Of a stretch of 7,224 nt of DNA, positions 1 to 5,926 are shown one piece after another. The position numbers were made by a program, and so were the translations under genes. The stretch covers positions 1 to 7,224 of the forward strand of contig UQWM01000036.1 in NCBI GenBank assembly GCA_900544795.1, given 5' to 3'. The notes under the pieces were generated by a model. The model was not told the DNA's origin and made no database searches. It saw only the letters and a list, made by a program, of their open reading frames with translations. The stretch is from an uncultured Phascolarctobacterium sp. (GTDB lineage Bacteria > Bacillota > Negativicutes > Acidaminococcales > Acidaminococcaceae). Positions within the stretch are counted from its first letter, which is position 1; every line of letters starts with the position of its first letter.

Positions 1-91
1 GTAATCGATGGTTTTTCCTTTTTTTACTTTTGCGAACTTAATTGTACTCTATCTTCTATATTAGTTTCTATTAATATTAGGAGTGAAAATT
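1..91 (+). promoter_or_regulatory. AT-rich upstream region of the Ppx/GppA gene, weak promoter candidates
   Basis: This leader holds no gene. It opens with a T-rich pyrimidine tract (about 11-30), which could be the tail of a terminator belonging to a gene outside the window. A TATATT hexamer at 57-62 could serve as a -10 box, but the best-spaced -35 hexamer (34-39, GAACTT) is poor. TTGTAC at 42-47 is a better -35 match but pairs only with a weak -10 at 65-70. The promoter is therefore not resolved; transcription must start here or further upstream. Confidence 0.25.
79..83 (+). promoter_or_regulatory. Ribosome binding site AGGAG of the Ppx/GppA gene
   Basis: AGGAG lies 8 nt before the ATG at 92. 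An in-frame GTG at 83 overlaps the last base of this site and so cannot be served by it, which settles the start at 92. Confidence 0.8.
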
Positions 92-1609
92 ATGCAGCGT
101 ATAGCAATTATCGATATTGGTTCCAACTCAGCCCGTCTTGTTATCAGCCATATTTATAAAAACGGCTCTTATAACATGGTCTATAACCAAAAAGAAGCCC
201 TGCGCCTGAGCCAAAAATTGGATAAAACCGGCCGTTTAACAGAAGAAGCCTTTGCCGCAACGCTGGAAACCATGAAAAGCTTTGCTTATATGTGCAAGCT
301 TTATCATGCCGATAAAACTATCGCCGTCGCTACGGCAGCGATACGTTCTGCCCCGAACGGCCCCGAACTGACCCGCTTGGTGGAAGCCGAGACCGGTATC
401 ACCCTGCATATCATCACAGGCAATACGGAAGCTTATATCAGCTATCTTGGCGTTATCAATACCCTGCCCGTTAAAGACGGTATCATCTTTGACTTGGGCG
501 GTGGCAGTACGGAACTGATTTTGTTCAAAAACAGGCAGATCGTCGAATCTGTTTCACTACCTTTCGGCGCCGTCAACACAACGGATATGTTTAATACCCG
601 CGGCACTATGTCACCTAATGTTTACAGCGATATGAGCTTTTTCCTGCTCAGCCGTCTGGCCCAGCACCCCTGGCTCAAGCAGAACCGGCTGCCGCTGATA
701 GGCGTAGGCGGTACGGCGCGTACCCTGGGTAAGATGCAGCAAAAACGCAGCAAATACCCCTCCTCCAAGATCCATAACTATAAATTCACCGCTCAGGCGT
801 TCCATGATATTTTCAGCCAGCTGCGCGGCACCACTTTGGAACAGCGCCGTAAAATAGCTGGACTCAGCAGCGACCGTGCTGATATTATTTTGGCTGGTGC
901 GGGTATAGTCAACTGCCTGCTGGAAACCACCGGCTGTAAACAGTTGACCATTTCCGGCTGCGGCCTGCGCGAAGGCCTGTTCTTCGACTATTATTCCAAG
1001 TCGGAAAATCTGCCGCTGATCGCCCCTGACATCCTGGAGCGCAGCACTCAGAACATCATGACCCTTTACACGCCGGACACTACCCACAGCAAACACATCA
1101 CCGAACTGGCGCTGACCATGTTCGACGCCTGGAAGGATCTGCACAAACTGGATAAAAATTACAGAAAGCTGCTGCAAACGGCTTCCCTGCTGCACGATAT
1201 CGGTATCACCATCAACTTCTACAGCCATGCCCGCCACAGCGCCTATATGATCCAAAATGCTCAAATCTTCGGCCTGTCTCATCGCGAACAACTAATAACC
1301 TCGGCTATCGCCGGCTGGCATAATGGCGTTTCTAAAAATTACTTCCGTGACCGCACTTATAAAGAAATGCTGAGTGACGAGCACTGGCAGGCGATCAATA
1401 AGCTATCGCTGCTGCTGGCCTTGGCCGAAAGCCTGGACTATTCGCAGACTAACCAGGTGCGTGATATCCAACCACGCATCGAAAAGAAAAGCGCTGTCCT
1501 GACGCTGCATGCCGAAGGCATCCCCAGCATTGAAATGCACCAGTTAAAACAGCATATCCGCTGGTTCGCCAAGGTTTTTGAAGTCGAACTCAGCATCCAG
1601 TTAGGTTAA
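92..1609 (+). CDS. ppx: Ppx/GppA family phosphatase with C-terminal HD domain
   Basis: This 505-residue protein is an exopolyphosphatase / guanosine pentaphosphate phosphatase of the ASKHA (actin-like ATPase) fold. The family removes terminal phosphate from polyphosphate or converts pppGpp to ppGpp in the cytosol. Visible family motifs, counted from the ATG at 92, are the first phosphate loop IDIGSNSARL (7-16), the TGNTEA segment (109-114) that carries the conserved Glu of the usual SGEEEA motif, the second phosphate loop DLGGGSTEL (134-142), GVGGTAR (204-210), SSDRADII (259-266) and SGCGLREG (288-295). A C-terminal helical region with an LLHDIGI motif (366-372) is the HD-type domain found in long Ppx proteins, so the length matches the long subfamily of about 500 residues. 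No ppk is next to it. It stands alone on the + strand and ends at the shared terminator. Sequence alone cannot decide between polyphosphate and pppGpp as main substrate. Confidence 0.93.
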   Translation: MQRIAIIDIGSNSARLVISHIYKNGSYNMVYNQKEALRLSQKLDKTGRLTEEAFAATLETMKSFAYMCKLYHADKTIAVATAAIRSAPNGPELTRLVEAETGITLHIITGNTEAYISYLGVINTLPVKDGIIFDLGGGSTELILFKNRQIVESVSLPFGAVNTTDMFNTRGTMSPNVYSDMSFFLLSRLAQHPWLKQNRLPLIGVGGTARTLGKMQQKRSKYPSSKIHNYKFTAQAFHDIFSQLRGTTLEQRRKIAGLSSDRADIILAGAGIVNCLLETTGCKQLTISGCGLREGLFFDYYSKSENLPLIAPDILERSTQNIMTLYTPDTTHSKHITELALTMFDAWKDLHKLDKNYRKLLQTASLLHDIGITINFYSHARHSAYMIQNAQIFGLSHREQLITSAIAGWHNGVSKNYFRDRTYKEMLSDEHWQAINKLSLLLALAESLDYSQTNQVRDIQPRIEKKSAVLTLHAEGIPSIEMHQLKQHIRWFAKVFEVELSIQLG

Positions 1610-1658
1610 AAAACACCCGTTACATAAACGCTGATGGCGTTTATGTAACGGGTGTTTT
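1610..1658. terminator. Bidirectional intrinsic terminator between convergent genes
   Basis: A perfect 22-bp inverted repeat (1610-1631 with 1637-1658) encloses a 5-nt loop, TGATG. It starts one base after the stop codon of the Ppx/GppA gene and ends 5 bases before the stop codon of the minus-strand peptidase gene. On the + strand the stem runs into a TTTTAGTTTTTATTTT tract. On the minus strand it runs into six T residues. It can therefore end both convergent transcripts. The stem is unusually long and perfect for an intrinsic terminator. Confidence 0.92.
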
Positions 1659-1663
1659 AGTTT

Positions 1664-2791
1664 TTATTTTGCTGCAGCCTGCAGGATGCCGTAAACCATC
1701 AGCACGCTATTATAAAGATCTTCTTCTAAAATAAATTCTTCTACCGTGTGCACCTCGCTCATGCCAGTACCCAAAATAACGCAGGGCACGCCGTAGGCAT
1801 TGATGAAATTGGCATCACTGCCACCTCCGGTTACGGTAACGTCAGGTGTAAAACCGTTCGCTTCGCAGGACTCCAGCGCCAAAGTTACCACGTCGGAAGC
1901 GTGGCTGAGATCGAAGGGCTGGTATTTATGGATGATCTCCACATCAACTTTTCCGCCACTCGCTGCAACGCCTGCGGTCACAGTAGTTACCAAGTAATCG
2001 CGCTGCGCCGCCAGTTTATCTAAATTACGGCTGCGTACATCGCTTTGGATCTCTACCAGATCAGGAACGATATTAGTGGCCAAACCACCATGGATAACGC
2101 CAATATTACAGGTCGTTTCTTCATCAATACGGGCATATTTTTCAACTCCGGCCAGCGCTTTCGCCGCTACCATGATCGCATTGATGCCTTTTTCAGGGGC
2201 CAGTCCACCATGAGCAGTTTTGCCGTGCACTTTAAAATGTACCCGATCCTGTCCCGGAGCCGCCGTAACGATTTCACCCGGATGGCCTTCGCTGTCTAAA
2301 GCATAACCAACATCGGCCTTGAGCAGACTTTGATCCATACAGCGCGAGCCGTTGACGCCGCCTTCTTCTGCGATAGTAAACAACACCTGGATATCACCGT
2401 GTTCAGCCTGCGTTTCCTTCAGCATCCGCACAGCCTCTAAAATAGCGACTACGCCGGATTTATCATCACTGCCTAAAATCGTAGTGCCATCCGAGACGAT
2501 CTTGCCGTCTTTTTTACAGGGCTTGATGCCTTCGCAAGGCTCGACACAATCCATATGTGCCGTCAGCAGCACCCGTTTCGCACCGGCTTTGTTACCCGGC
2601 AGCCATCCCCATAAGTTGCCGCATTCGCCGCCCAACTCTTTACCGGCGCCATCCTCCTGCGTAGTAAAGCCCAGGTCCTGCAGCTTGCGCTGCAAAAGTT
2701 CAAAAATCTTTCTTTCTTTTAGAGTATGACAGGGCACAGAAACCAATTCCACAAATTCATCATAAATTCTTTCTTTGTTTGCTTCTGCCAT
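1664..2791 (-). CDS. PepT-like M20 family metallopeptidase
   Basis: The 375-residue protein belongs to the M20 zinc-peptidase clan and most resembles the PepT-like (tripeptidase T-like) group typified by Bacillus YqjE. Such enzymes cleave short peptides in the cytosol with two bound metal ions. Counted from the ATG at 2791, the expected metal ligands are present: AHMDCV with His79, GSDDKSG with the bridging Asp109, FTIAEEGG with the Glu142-Glu143 catalytic/ligand pair, ALDSEG with Asp166, and a C-terminal EVHTVEEF with His348. The central part (about 175-290), including KTAHGGLAPEKG, is the usual dimerisation lid. In-frame GTG (2800) and TTG (2797) codons lie upstream, but the ribosome site best fits ATG 2791. 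It is the last gene of the minus-strand cluster, 28 nt after mntP, and ends at the shared terminator. The exact peptide preference cannot be read from the sequence. Confidence 0.93.
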   Translation of the reverse strand: MAEANKERIYDEFVELVSVPCHTLKERKIFELLQRKLQDLGFTTQEDGAGKELGGECGNLWGWLPGNKAGAKRVLLTAHMDCVEPCEGIKPCKKDGKIVSDGTTILGSDDKSGVVAILEAVRMLKETQAEHGDIQVLFTIAEEGGVNGSRCMDQSLLKADVGYALDSEGHPGEIVTAAPGQDRVHFKVHGKTAHGGLAPEKGINAIMVAAKALAGVEKYARIDEETTCNIGVIHGGLATNIVPDLVEIQSDVRSRNLDKLAAQRDYLVTTVTAGVAASGGKVDVEIIHKYQPFDLSHASDVVTLALESCEANGFTPDVTVTGGGSDANFINAYGVPCVILGTGMSEVHTVEEFILEEDLYNSVLMVYGILQAAAK

Positions 2792-2799
2792 TGTCAACA

Positions 2800-2806
2800 C
2801 TACCTT
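2800..2806 (-). promoter_or_regulatory. Ribosome binding site of the PepT-like gene
   Basis: On the minus strand, AAGGTAGTG (2806-2798) matches the extended consensus AAGGAGGTG at seven of nine positions. That alignment puts about 8 nt between the core and ATG 2791. The in-frame GTG at 2800 would lie inside the site, so ATG 2791 is preferred; TTG 2797 remains possible. Confidence 0.55.
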
Positions 2807-2819
2807 TCAAAATTATAAA

Positions 2820-3383
2820 TTACAGCCAGCCGGTATGCTCCAAAAGGATCTTGACGCCGATAATAAGCAGTACGCAACCACCCATCATCGTAGCTCTGCT
2901 ACCTATCCTTTCACCTAATCTGAACCCGGTCAACCCACCTACCATAGAAAAAATAAAAGTTACGATACCGATCAGCGCTGCCGCAGTCCAGATATCCACA
3001 TCTAAAAAAGCAAAGCTTACGCCAACTGCCAGGGCATCGATACTGGTCGCTACCGCTAAAGTAAGCATCTCGCCCACATTATAATGCTGCTTTAAGTCAC
3101 AGCTGTCAGCAGCGGCTGCTTCGCGCAGCATGTTAATGCCAAGATAAGCCAGAAGTAAAAAGGCGATCCAATGGTCATAGGCTTCGATGTACCCCCTGAA
3201 GCTGATGGCACAGAAAAAACCGACCACAGGCATCAGGGCCTGAAAAAAGCCAAACCAGATCCCAAAACGCAGTGCTCCGCCAAAACGCGAAGCAGGAGCT
3301 AAAGCCAAACTGCCGCAGATAGACACTGCGAAAGCGTCCATTGCTAAACCTACGGCCAAAAGCAATAACTCAAATAAACCCAA
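2820..3383 (-). CDS. mntP: Manganese efflux pump MntP
   Basis: This 187-residue protein is the length of E. coli MntP (formerly YebN, DUF204), an inner-membrane exporter that protects cells from excess Mn(II). The sequence shows the family's internal duplication: AMDAFAVSICGSLAL in helix 1 (Asp16) is echoed by SIDALAVGVSFAFL (Asp116) in the second half, the acidic pair expected in the transport path. HWIAFLLLAYLG (71-82) and the C-terminal GGCVLLIIGVKIL (168-180) also fit. Six hydrophobic segments can be counted. The start is a TTG at 3383; no in-frame ATG lies near the N-terminus and a very strong ribosome site precedes it. It follows the DUF1232 gene by 22 nt, which leaves no room for the yybP-ykoY manganese riboswitch that often controls mntP, so it must be expressed with the operon or from an internal promoter that I cannot see. 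Confidence 0.94.
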   Translation of the reverse strand: MGLFELLLLAVGLAMDAFAVSICGSLALAPASRFGGALRFGIWFGFFQALMPVVGFFCAISFRGYIEAYDHWIAFLLLAYLGINMLREAAAADSCDLKQHYNVGEMLTLAVATSIDALAVGVSFAFLDVDIWTAAALIGIVTFIFSMVGGLTGFRLGERIGSRATMMGGCVLLIIGVKILLEHTGWL

Positions 3384-3388
3384 GATTA

Positions 3389-3395
3389 CCCCTCC
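3389..3395 (-). promoter_or_regulatory. Ribosome binding site GGAGGGG of mntP, supports a TTG start
   Basis: On the minus strand GGAGGGG (3395-3389) lies 5 nt before TTG 3383. This near-consensus site is the main reason to accept TTG as the start codon, since no ATG or GTG is available close by in frame. Confidence 0.8.
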
Positions 3396-3405
3396 AAAAA
3401 TAAGT

Positions 3406-3822
3406 TTAATCTAATTCACTGACAGCATCAGTGCCAAAGATATCTTCAATAAAATGTCTGGATTTGTCTTTGACCTCGGCGTCAACATAGCCCTGTACCT
3501 GGATCAACGCATAGGTAATAGCTACAAAATCATCGCTGTAGCCCAGCACTGGCGTCAAATCAGGAATAAAGTCAAGCGGCGCGATCAAATAGCCGATAGC
3601 CCCGGTGATCAGTGCTTTCTGAGCCAGTGGTACATCAGGCTTTTGCAGCACATACCAAAGCTGCAGCACCTTGTAAACAGCACCAACACCAATGATTTTG
3701 GCGTATTTGCGCAGTTTTTCCTTCAATCCATGTTCACTATAAGCTTCTTCATATTTCTGCAGCTCGTTATCATTGATCTGCGAGCTGTCAAAATTTTTAT
3801 CATCATGCTCTTTATCGTTCAT
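3406..3822 (-). CDS. DUF1232 (YkvA-like) small membrane protein
   Basis: This 138-residue protein carries the DUF1232 signature. The first 35 residues or so are very polar and acidic (MNDKEHDDKNFDSSQINDNE) and probably cytosolic. A basic amphipathic stretch follows, then the hallmark GAIGYLIAPLDFIPDL (74-89) and the closing GYSDDFVAI (94-102). The hydrophobic hairpin formed by residues about 66-90 and 94-112 suggests membrane association. The family is widespread and has no established biochemical role. ATG 3822 has a GAGGCGG ribosome site 6 nt upstream that overlaps the TGA stop of the preceding exporter gene; the gap between the coding regions is 11 nt, so translation of the two is likely linked. 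I can name the family but not a function. Confidence 0.9.
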   Translation of the reverse strand: MNDKEHDDKNFDSSQINDNELQKYEEAYSEHGLKEKLRKYAKIIGVGAVYKVLQLWYVLQKPDVPLAQKALITGAIGYLIAPLDFIPDLTPVLGYSDDFVAITYALIQVQGYVDAEVKDKSRHFIEDIFGTDAVSELD

Positions 3823-3833
3823 TATTTACCGCC

Positions 3834-4301
3834 TCAACAAACTTTTTCACCCTGGTATTTCAGTAAAAATCTTCTGTCCTTGCGTATTTTCAATACCCTG
3901 AACAAGCTGGAGATCAGCATTACACCTACAGCAATGGCACAAGCGTCGGTCATCGCTGTCAGAAGGATGGACATCCCGCCGTTGTAATCGTTATTGATCA
4001 CAGCAAACATCCCTTTATAAATACCCAGTCCGGGAACCAGCGGTATGATACCGGGAATAACGAAAACCGTTGCCGGCTGCTTAAAAACCCTGGCCGAAAG
4101 TTCGCTTAACAGTGCCAGCGCCAGCGTTCCGAAAAAATTTGCATAAAAAGAACTATAGCCCATCTGGTCGCGCAGGCTGATAAAAATCACCCAGCCCACG
4201 GCACCAATCAACCCGTTAGTCAGCAAAATCTTACGTGGTGCCTGAAACAAAACGGCGAAAGCCATCGTTGCCAGAAAAGCAAAAGCAAATGAAGAGATCA
4301 T
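3834..4301 (-). CDS. Threonine/serine exporter family protein, C-terminal half (ThrE_2 / YjjB-like)
   Basis: The 155-residue membrane protein corresponds to the C-terminal domain of ThrE (DUF3815/ThrE_2, E. coli YjjB). Five hydrophobic segments lie at about 4-20, 26-42, 53-72, 77-100 and 113-134, and the family motif PGIIPLVPGLGIYKG is at 83-97. It is expected to pair with the product of the preceding gene to make one complete inner-membrane exporter of about ten helices. The start at 4301 is chosen because its ATG forms an ATGA overlap with the TGA of the upstream gene and has GTGGGAG 8 nt before it. In-frame ATGs at 4307 and 4322 would lengthen it by 2 or 7 residues but sit inside or before that ribosome site. 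Characterised ThrE proteins export threonine and serine; YjjPB has been linked to succinate export, so the substrate here is open. Confidence 0.88.
   Translation of the reverse strand: MISSFAFAFLATMAFAVLFQAPRKILLTNGLIGAVGWVIFISLRDQMGYSSFYANFFGTLALALLSELSARVFKQPATVFVIPGIIPLVPGLGIYKGMFAVINNDYNGGMSILLTAMTDACAIAVGVMLISSLFRVLKIRKDRRFLLKYQGEKVC
4298..4301 (-). other. ATGA stop/start overlap joining the two exporter halves
   Basis: The minus-strand ATGA at 4301-4298 holds the ATG of the C-terminal exporter half and the TGA of the N-terminal half. Such overlaps normally couple translation and help make two subunits in equal amounts, which fits a two-part transporter. Confidence 0.8.
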
Positions 4302-5095
4302 TTCCATAACTCCCACCCCCATAAAACCCAGGCCCGTAGCGAAAAAGCGATACCGATGGCGATAGACGCCGCAAACAGTAACGCTTCGGCTATCCGTGCG
4401 TTACCGGAAAGCAGATCGCCCGCCATATAATCCCGCAGACCATTAGTAAAAGCCACACCGGGCACGAAGGGCATTAACGCACCAACGATGATTTTTTCCA
4501 TAGTACACTGAACGCTTACAGCGCAGCAAATAAGCGCTACTACGCCAATTGCCACACCGGCCAGAGCATTTTCCCAAAAAGCGCTGGGACGGTAGCCTGC
4601 TATTTGCTTCAGCACCAGCATCGCGATACCGCCGGTCAAAAAAGCGGCAATAAAATCGTGGCTGTTACCGCCCAGCATTGCCGAAAAGGCAGCTGAAGCT
4701 ATAGCCGAAGACAAGCAAACCTTCCATTTACCATAGGGCAACGGAGCCCGCATTTTTTCACTCAACCAGGCGATAGTCGTATGGTAATCCATAGGCCAGC
4801 GTTCAAATTTATAAGACATGTCGTTCATTTCGCTGATCATGCCCAAATTGGTAGTACGGTAACGTATGCGGCTGACGCAATTAAAGCTGTCTACCTGCTC
4901 GTTGCCTAAAATAATCACCGTCGGCGTAACAAAAATATCTACTTCATAGCCATTGGCAACGCAAAAACGGTTGATAGTATCCTCAACACGATACGTTTCC
5001 GCACCGCTTTTTAAAAGGATCTTCCCTACCATCAACGCCACTTTTAAAGTTTCATCACGGGTCATTTTTCTTTCCTGAACCTGATTCATTTTCAT
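4298..5095 (-). CDS. Threonine/serine exporter family protein, N-terminal half (ThrE / YjjP-like)
   Basis: The 265-residue product matches the ThrE N-terminal domain (DUF1212, E. coli YjjP). A soluble N-terminal part carries the family motif SGAETYRVEDT (30-40), followed by a cytosolic region to about 120. Five hydrophobic segments then lie at about 125-143, 147-167, 174-195, 200-220 and 235-255. The signature MPFVPGVAFTNGLRDYMAGD (208-227) is well conserved and is thought to belong to the transport core. Its partner half is encoded directly downstream with a 4-nt overlap. ATG 5095 overlaps the upstream TGA as ATGA. ATG 5089 is better spaced (7 nt) from GGGG at 5097-5100, and ATG 5065 has AGGA upstream, so the true start may be 2 or 10 residues later. 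The protein needs both halves to work in known split systems. Confidence 0.9.
   Translation of the reverse strand: MKMNQVQERKMTRDETLKVALMVGKILLKSGAETYRVEDTINRFCVANGYEVDIFVTPTVIILGNEQVDSFNCVSRIRYRTTNLGMISEMNDMSYKFERWPMDYHTTIAWLSEKMRAPLPYGKWKVCLSSAIASAAFSAMLGGNSHDFIAAFLTGGIAMLVLKQIAGYRPSAFWENALAGVAIGVVALICCAVSVQCTMEKIIVGALMPFVPGVAFTNGLRDYMAGDLLSGNARIAEALLFAASIAIGIAFSLRAWVLWGWELWK
5092..5095 (-). other. ATGA stop/start overlap between the glycosylase and exporter genes
   Basis: The TGA of the glycosylase gene (5094-5092) overlaps an ATG (5095-5093) of the exporter N-terminal half. This supports cotranscription, although the exporter may start at ATG 5089 instead, which is better placed for its ribosome site. 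Confidence 0.6.
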
Positions 5096-5787
5096 TCCCC
5101 ATCGGCAAAAAGTTGTGCTACTGCTGCTTTAAAACGGTTCGCTCCACCCATAGAAGGATGCGGCACACAGGCGGCGCATTCGACGCCGTAGCGCTGCAAA
5201 GTACCTGCTGATTTTTGGCCGATCGCAACTATTTTAAGCGTCGGCACCAGTTTCAGCAGCATCCTGGCATATTCAATGCCTGCATCCAACTCTTCCGTAG
5301 ACGGCGTGCGGTTGGTCAGCAAGCTGTCTTCTTTATGGGGATGGAACGGAAATATATTCCATAAAATAGTATCGAACGCAGACAAGCCATGCCTCGCTAA
5401 TGTATTCCACATCACAGTCGCCGTCGGCTCGTTAAAGCCGCTTTGCTTCTGTGTCGCTTTCAAAAGGCTGCTATGCGGATTGCTCGTTCGGCAATAATCC
5501 CATTCGCCTAAAACCACTTCCGGTTTGATGTCAGGATGCAGTCCCAGCAATATCCTTTCCGAAGTCATGGCCATGCCGGAAAAATGTCCGCCCTGATAGC
5601 CCAGGCCTTCGGCAATAAATAAATAATGCGCCTTCTGACGCAGCTCTAAATATCTGGTTAAATTAGCCGCGCGAACAGACGGAGCCGCACTGCTGATATC
5701 ACATTCGGGATCGTAATCGCGCCAGGGATTGAACACCAAAGGACGCTGATATTCTTTTAATGCCTGCATAAAGCTTCCAATCTTCAC
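5092..5787 (-). CDS. Uracil-DNA glycosylase family protein
   Basis: The 231-residue protein belongs to the uracil-DNA glycosylase superfamily (PF03167-like), whose members remove uracil or other damaged bases from DNA as the first step of base excision repair. Motifs expected for this fold are AEGLGYQGGHFSG (59-71, the active-site loop equivalent), WNIFPFHP (143-150), the strand-loop VAIGQKSAG (187-195) and the DNA-intercalation motif PHPSMGGANRF (209-219). The family-1 GQDPYH loop is absent, so this is not a classical Ung; the loop differs enough that the catalytic residue cannot be named safely. The start is GTG 5787, with GGAGG 6 nt upstream; the next in-frame ATG (5769) is too far from that site. 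It is the first gene of the six-gene cluster and overlaps the exporter gene by ATGA. No four-Cys iron-sulfur pattern of family 4/5 is visible. Confidence 0.88.
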   Translation of the reverse strand: MKIGSFMQALKEYQRPLVFNPWRDYDPECDISSAAPSVRAANLTRYLELRQKAHYLFIAEGLGYQGGHFSGMAMTSERILLGLHPDIKPEVVLGEWDYCRTSNPHSSLLKATQKQSGFNEPTATVMWNTLARHGLSAFDTILWNIFPFHPHKEDSLLTNRTPSTEELDAGIEYARMLLKLVPTLKIVAIGQKSAGTLQRYGVECAACVPHPSMGGANRFKAAVAQLFADGE

Positions 5788-5793
5788 ATTATC

Positions 5794-5798
5794 CCTCC
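5794..5798 (-). promoter_or_regulatory. Ribosome binding site GGAGG of the glycosylase gene, supports a GTG start
   Basis: GGAGG (5798-5794 on the minus strand) lies 6 nt before GTG 5787. An ATG two bases earlier (5789) is followed at once by TGA, so it cannot start a protein; GTG is the productive start. Confidence 0.8.
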
Positions 5799-5805
5799 GC
5801 CGTTT

Positions 5806-5834
5806 ATTATATCATAAAAAGGCGGGTAAATCAG
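5806..5834 (-). promoter_or_regulatory. Extended -10 promoter of the six-gene minus-strand operon
   Basis: On the minus strand a perfect TATAAT (5811-5806) is preceded by TGA (5814-5812), giving the TGnTATAAT extended -10 form. The hexamer at the 17-nt spacing, CTGATT (5834-5829), matches TTGACA at only three positions, which is common for extended -10 promoters. Transcription would start near 5799, right at the ribosome site, so the leader would be only about a dozen bases. It lies after the dcuC terminator, as expected for a separate operon. Confidence 0.65.
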
Positions 5835-5889
5835 TGCCAGACACCGCAGAAATTTTGCCGGTCCCATTATTGTAAGTAAATAAATACAA

Positions 5890-5916
5890 AAACGCCCGCG
5901 CTAAACGCGGGCGTTT
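5890..5916 (-). terminator. Intrinsic terminator of dcuC
   Basis: A GC-rich 11-bp perfect stem (5890-5900 with 5906-5916) with a 5-nt loop starts 10 nt after the dcuC TAG stop. Read on the minus strand it is followed by a TTTTTGTATTTATTT tract. This separates dcuC from the downstream six-gene operon. Confidence 0.9.
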
Positions 5917-5926
5917 AATTATAAAA

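Noticed and set aside
27..39. TTTTGCGAACTT near the left end also occurs on the minus strand near 7187-7198, as if inverted repeats bounded the window
   Set aside because: A 12-base match somewhere between two strands of 7 kb is expected by chance; one copy lies in the dcuC 5' codons and no other mobile-element feature is present.
611..1291. A 226-codon open frame on the minus strand inside the Ppx/GppA gene
   Set aside because: It lies wholly antisense to a gene with clear conserved motifs, has no recognisable domain, and its composition is that expected from the opposite strand of a coding region.
2812..2817. TATAAT on the minus strand just before the PepT-like gene as an internal promoter
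   Set aside because: No reasonable -35 hexamer lies at 16-18 nt and there is no TGn extension, so it is more likely AT-rich spacer sequence.
1748..3084. Several plus-strand open frames opposite the PepT-like and mntP genes
   Set aside because: All are antisense to strongly supported genes and show no known domains or good ribosome sites.
3454..3987. A 177-codon plus-strand frame spanning the DUF1232 gene and the start of the exporter gene
   Set aside because: It is antisense to two genes with recognised family motifs and has no convincing start signal or domain.
5844..5860. Imperfect palindrome CCGCAGAAATTTTGCCG upstream of the operon promoter as an operator
   Set aside because: It has mismatches, does not match an operator that I recognise, and has no second copy near another promoter in the window.
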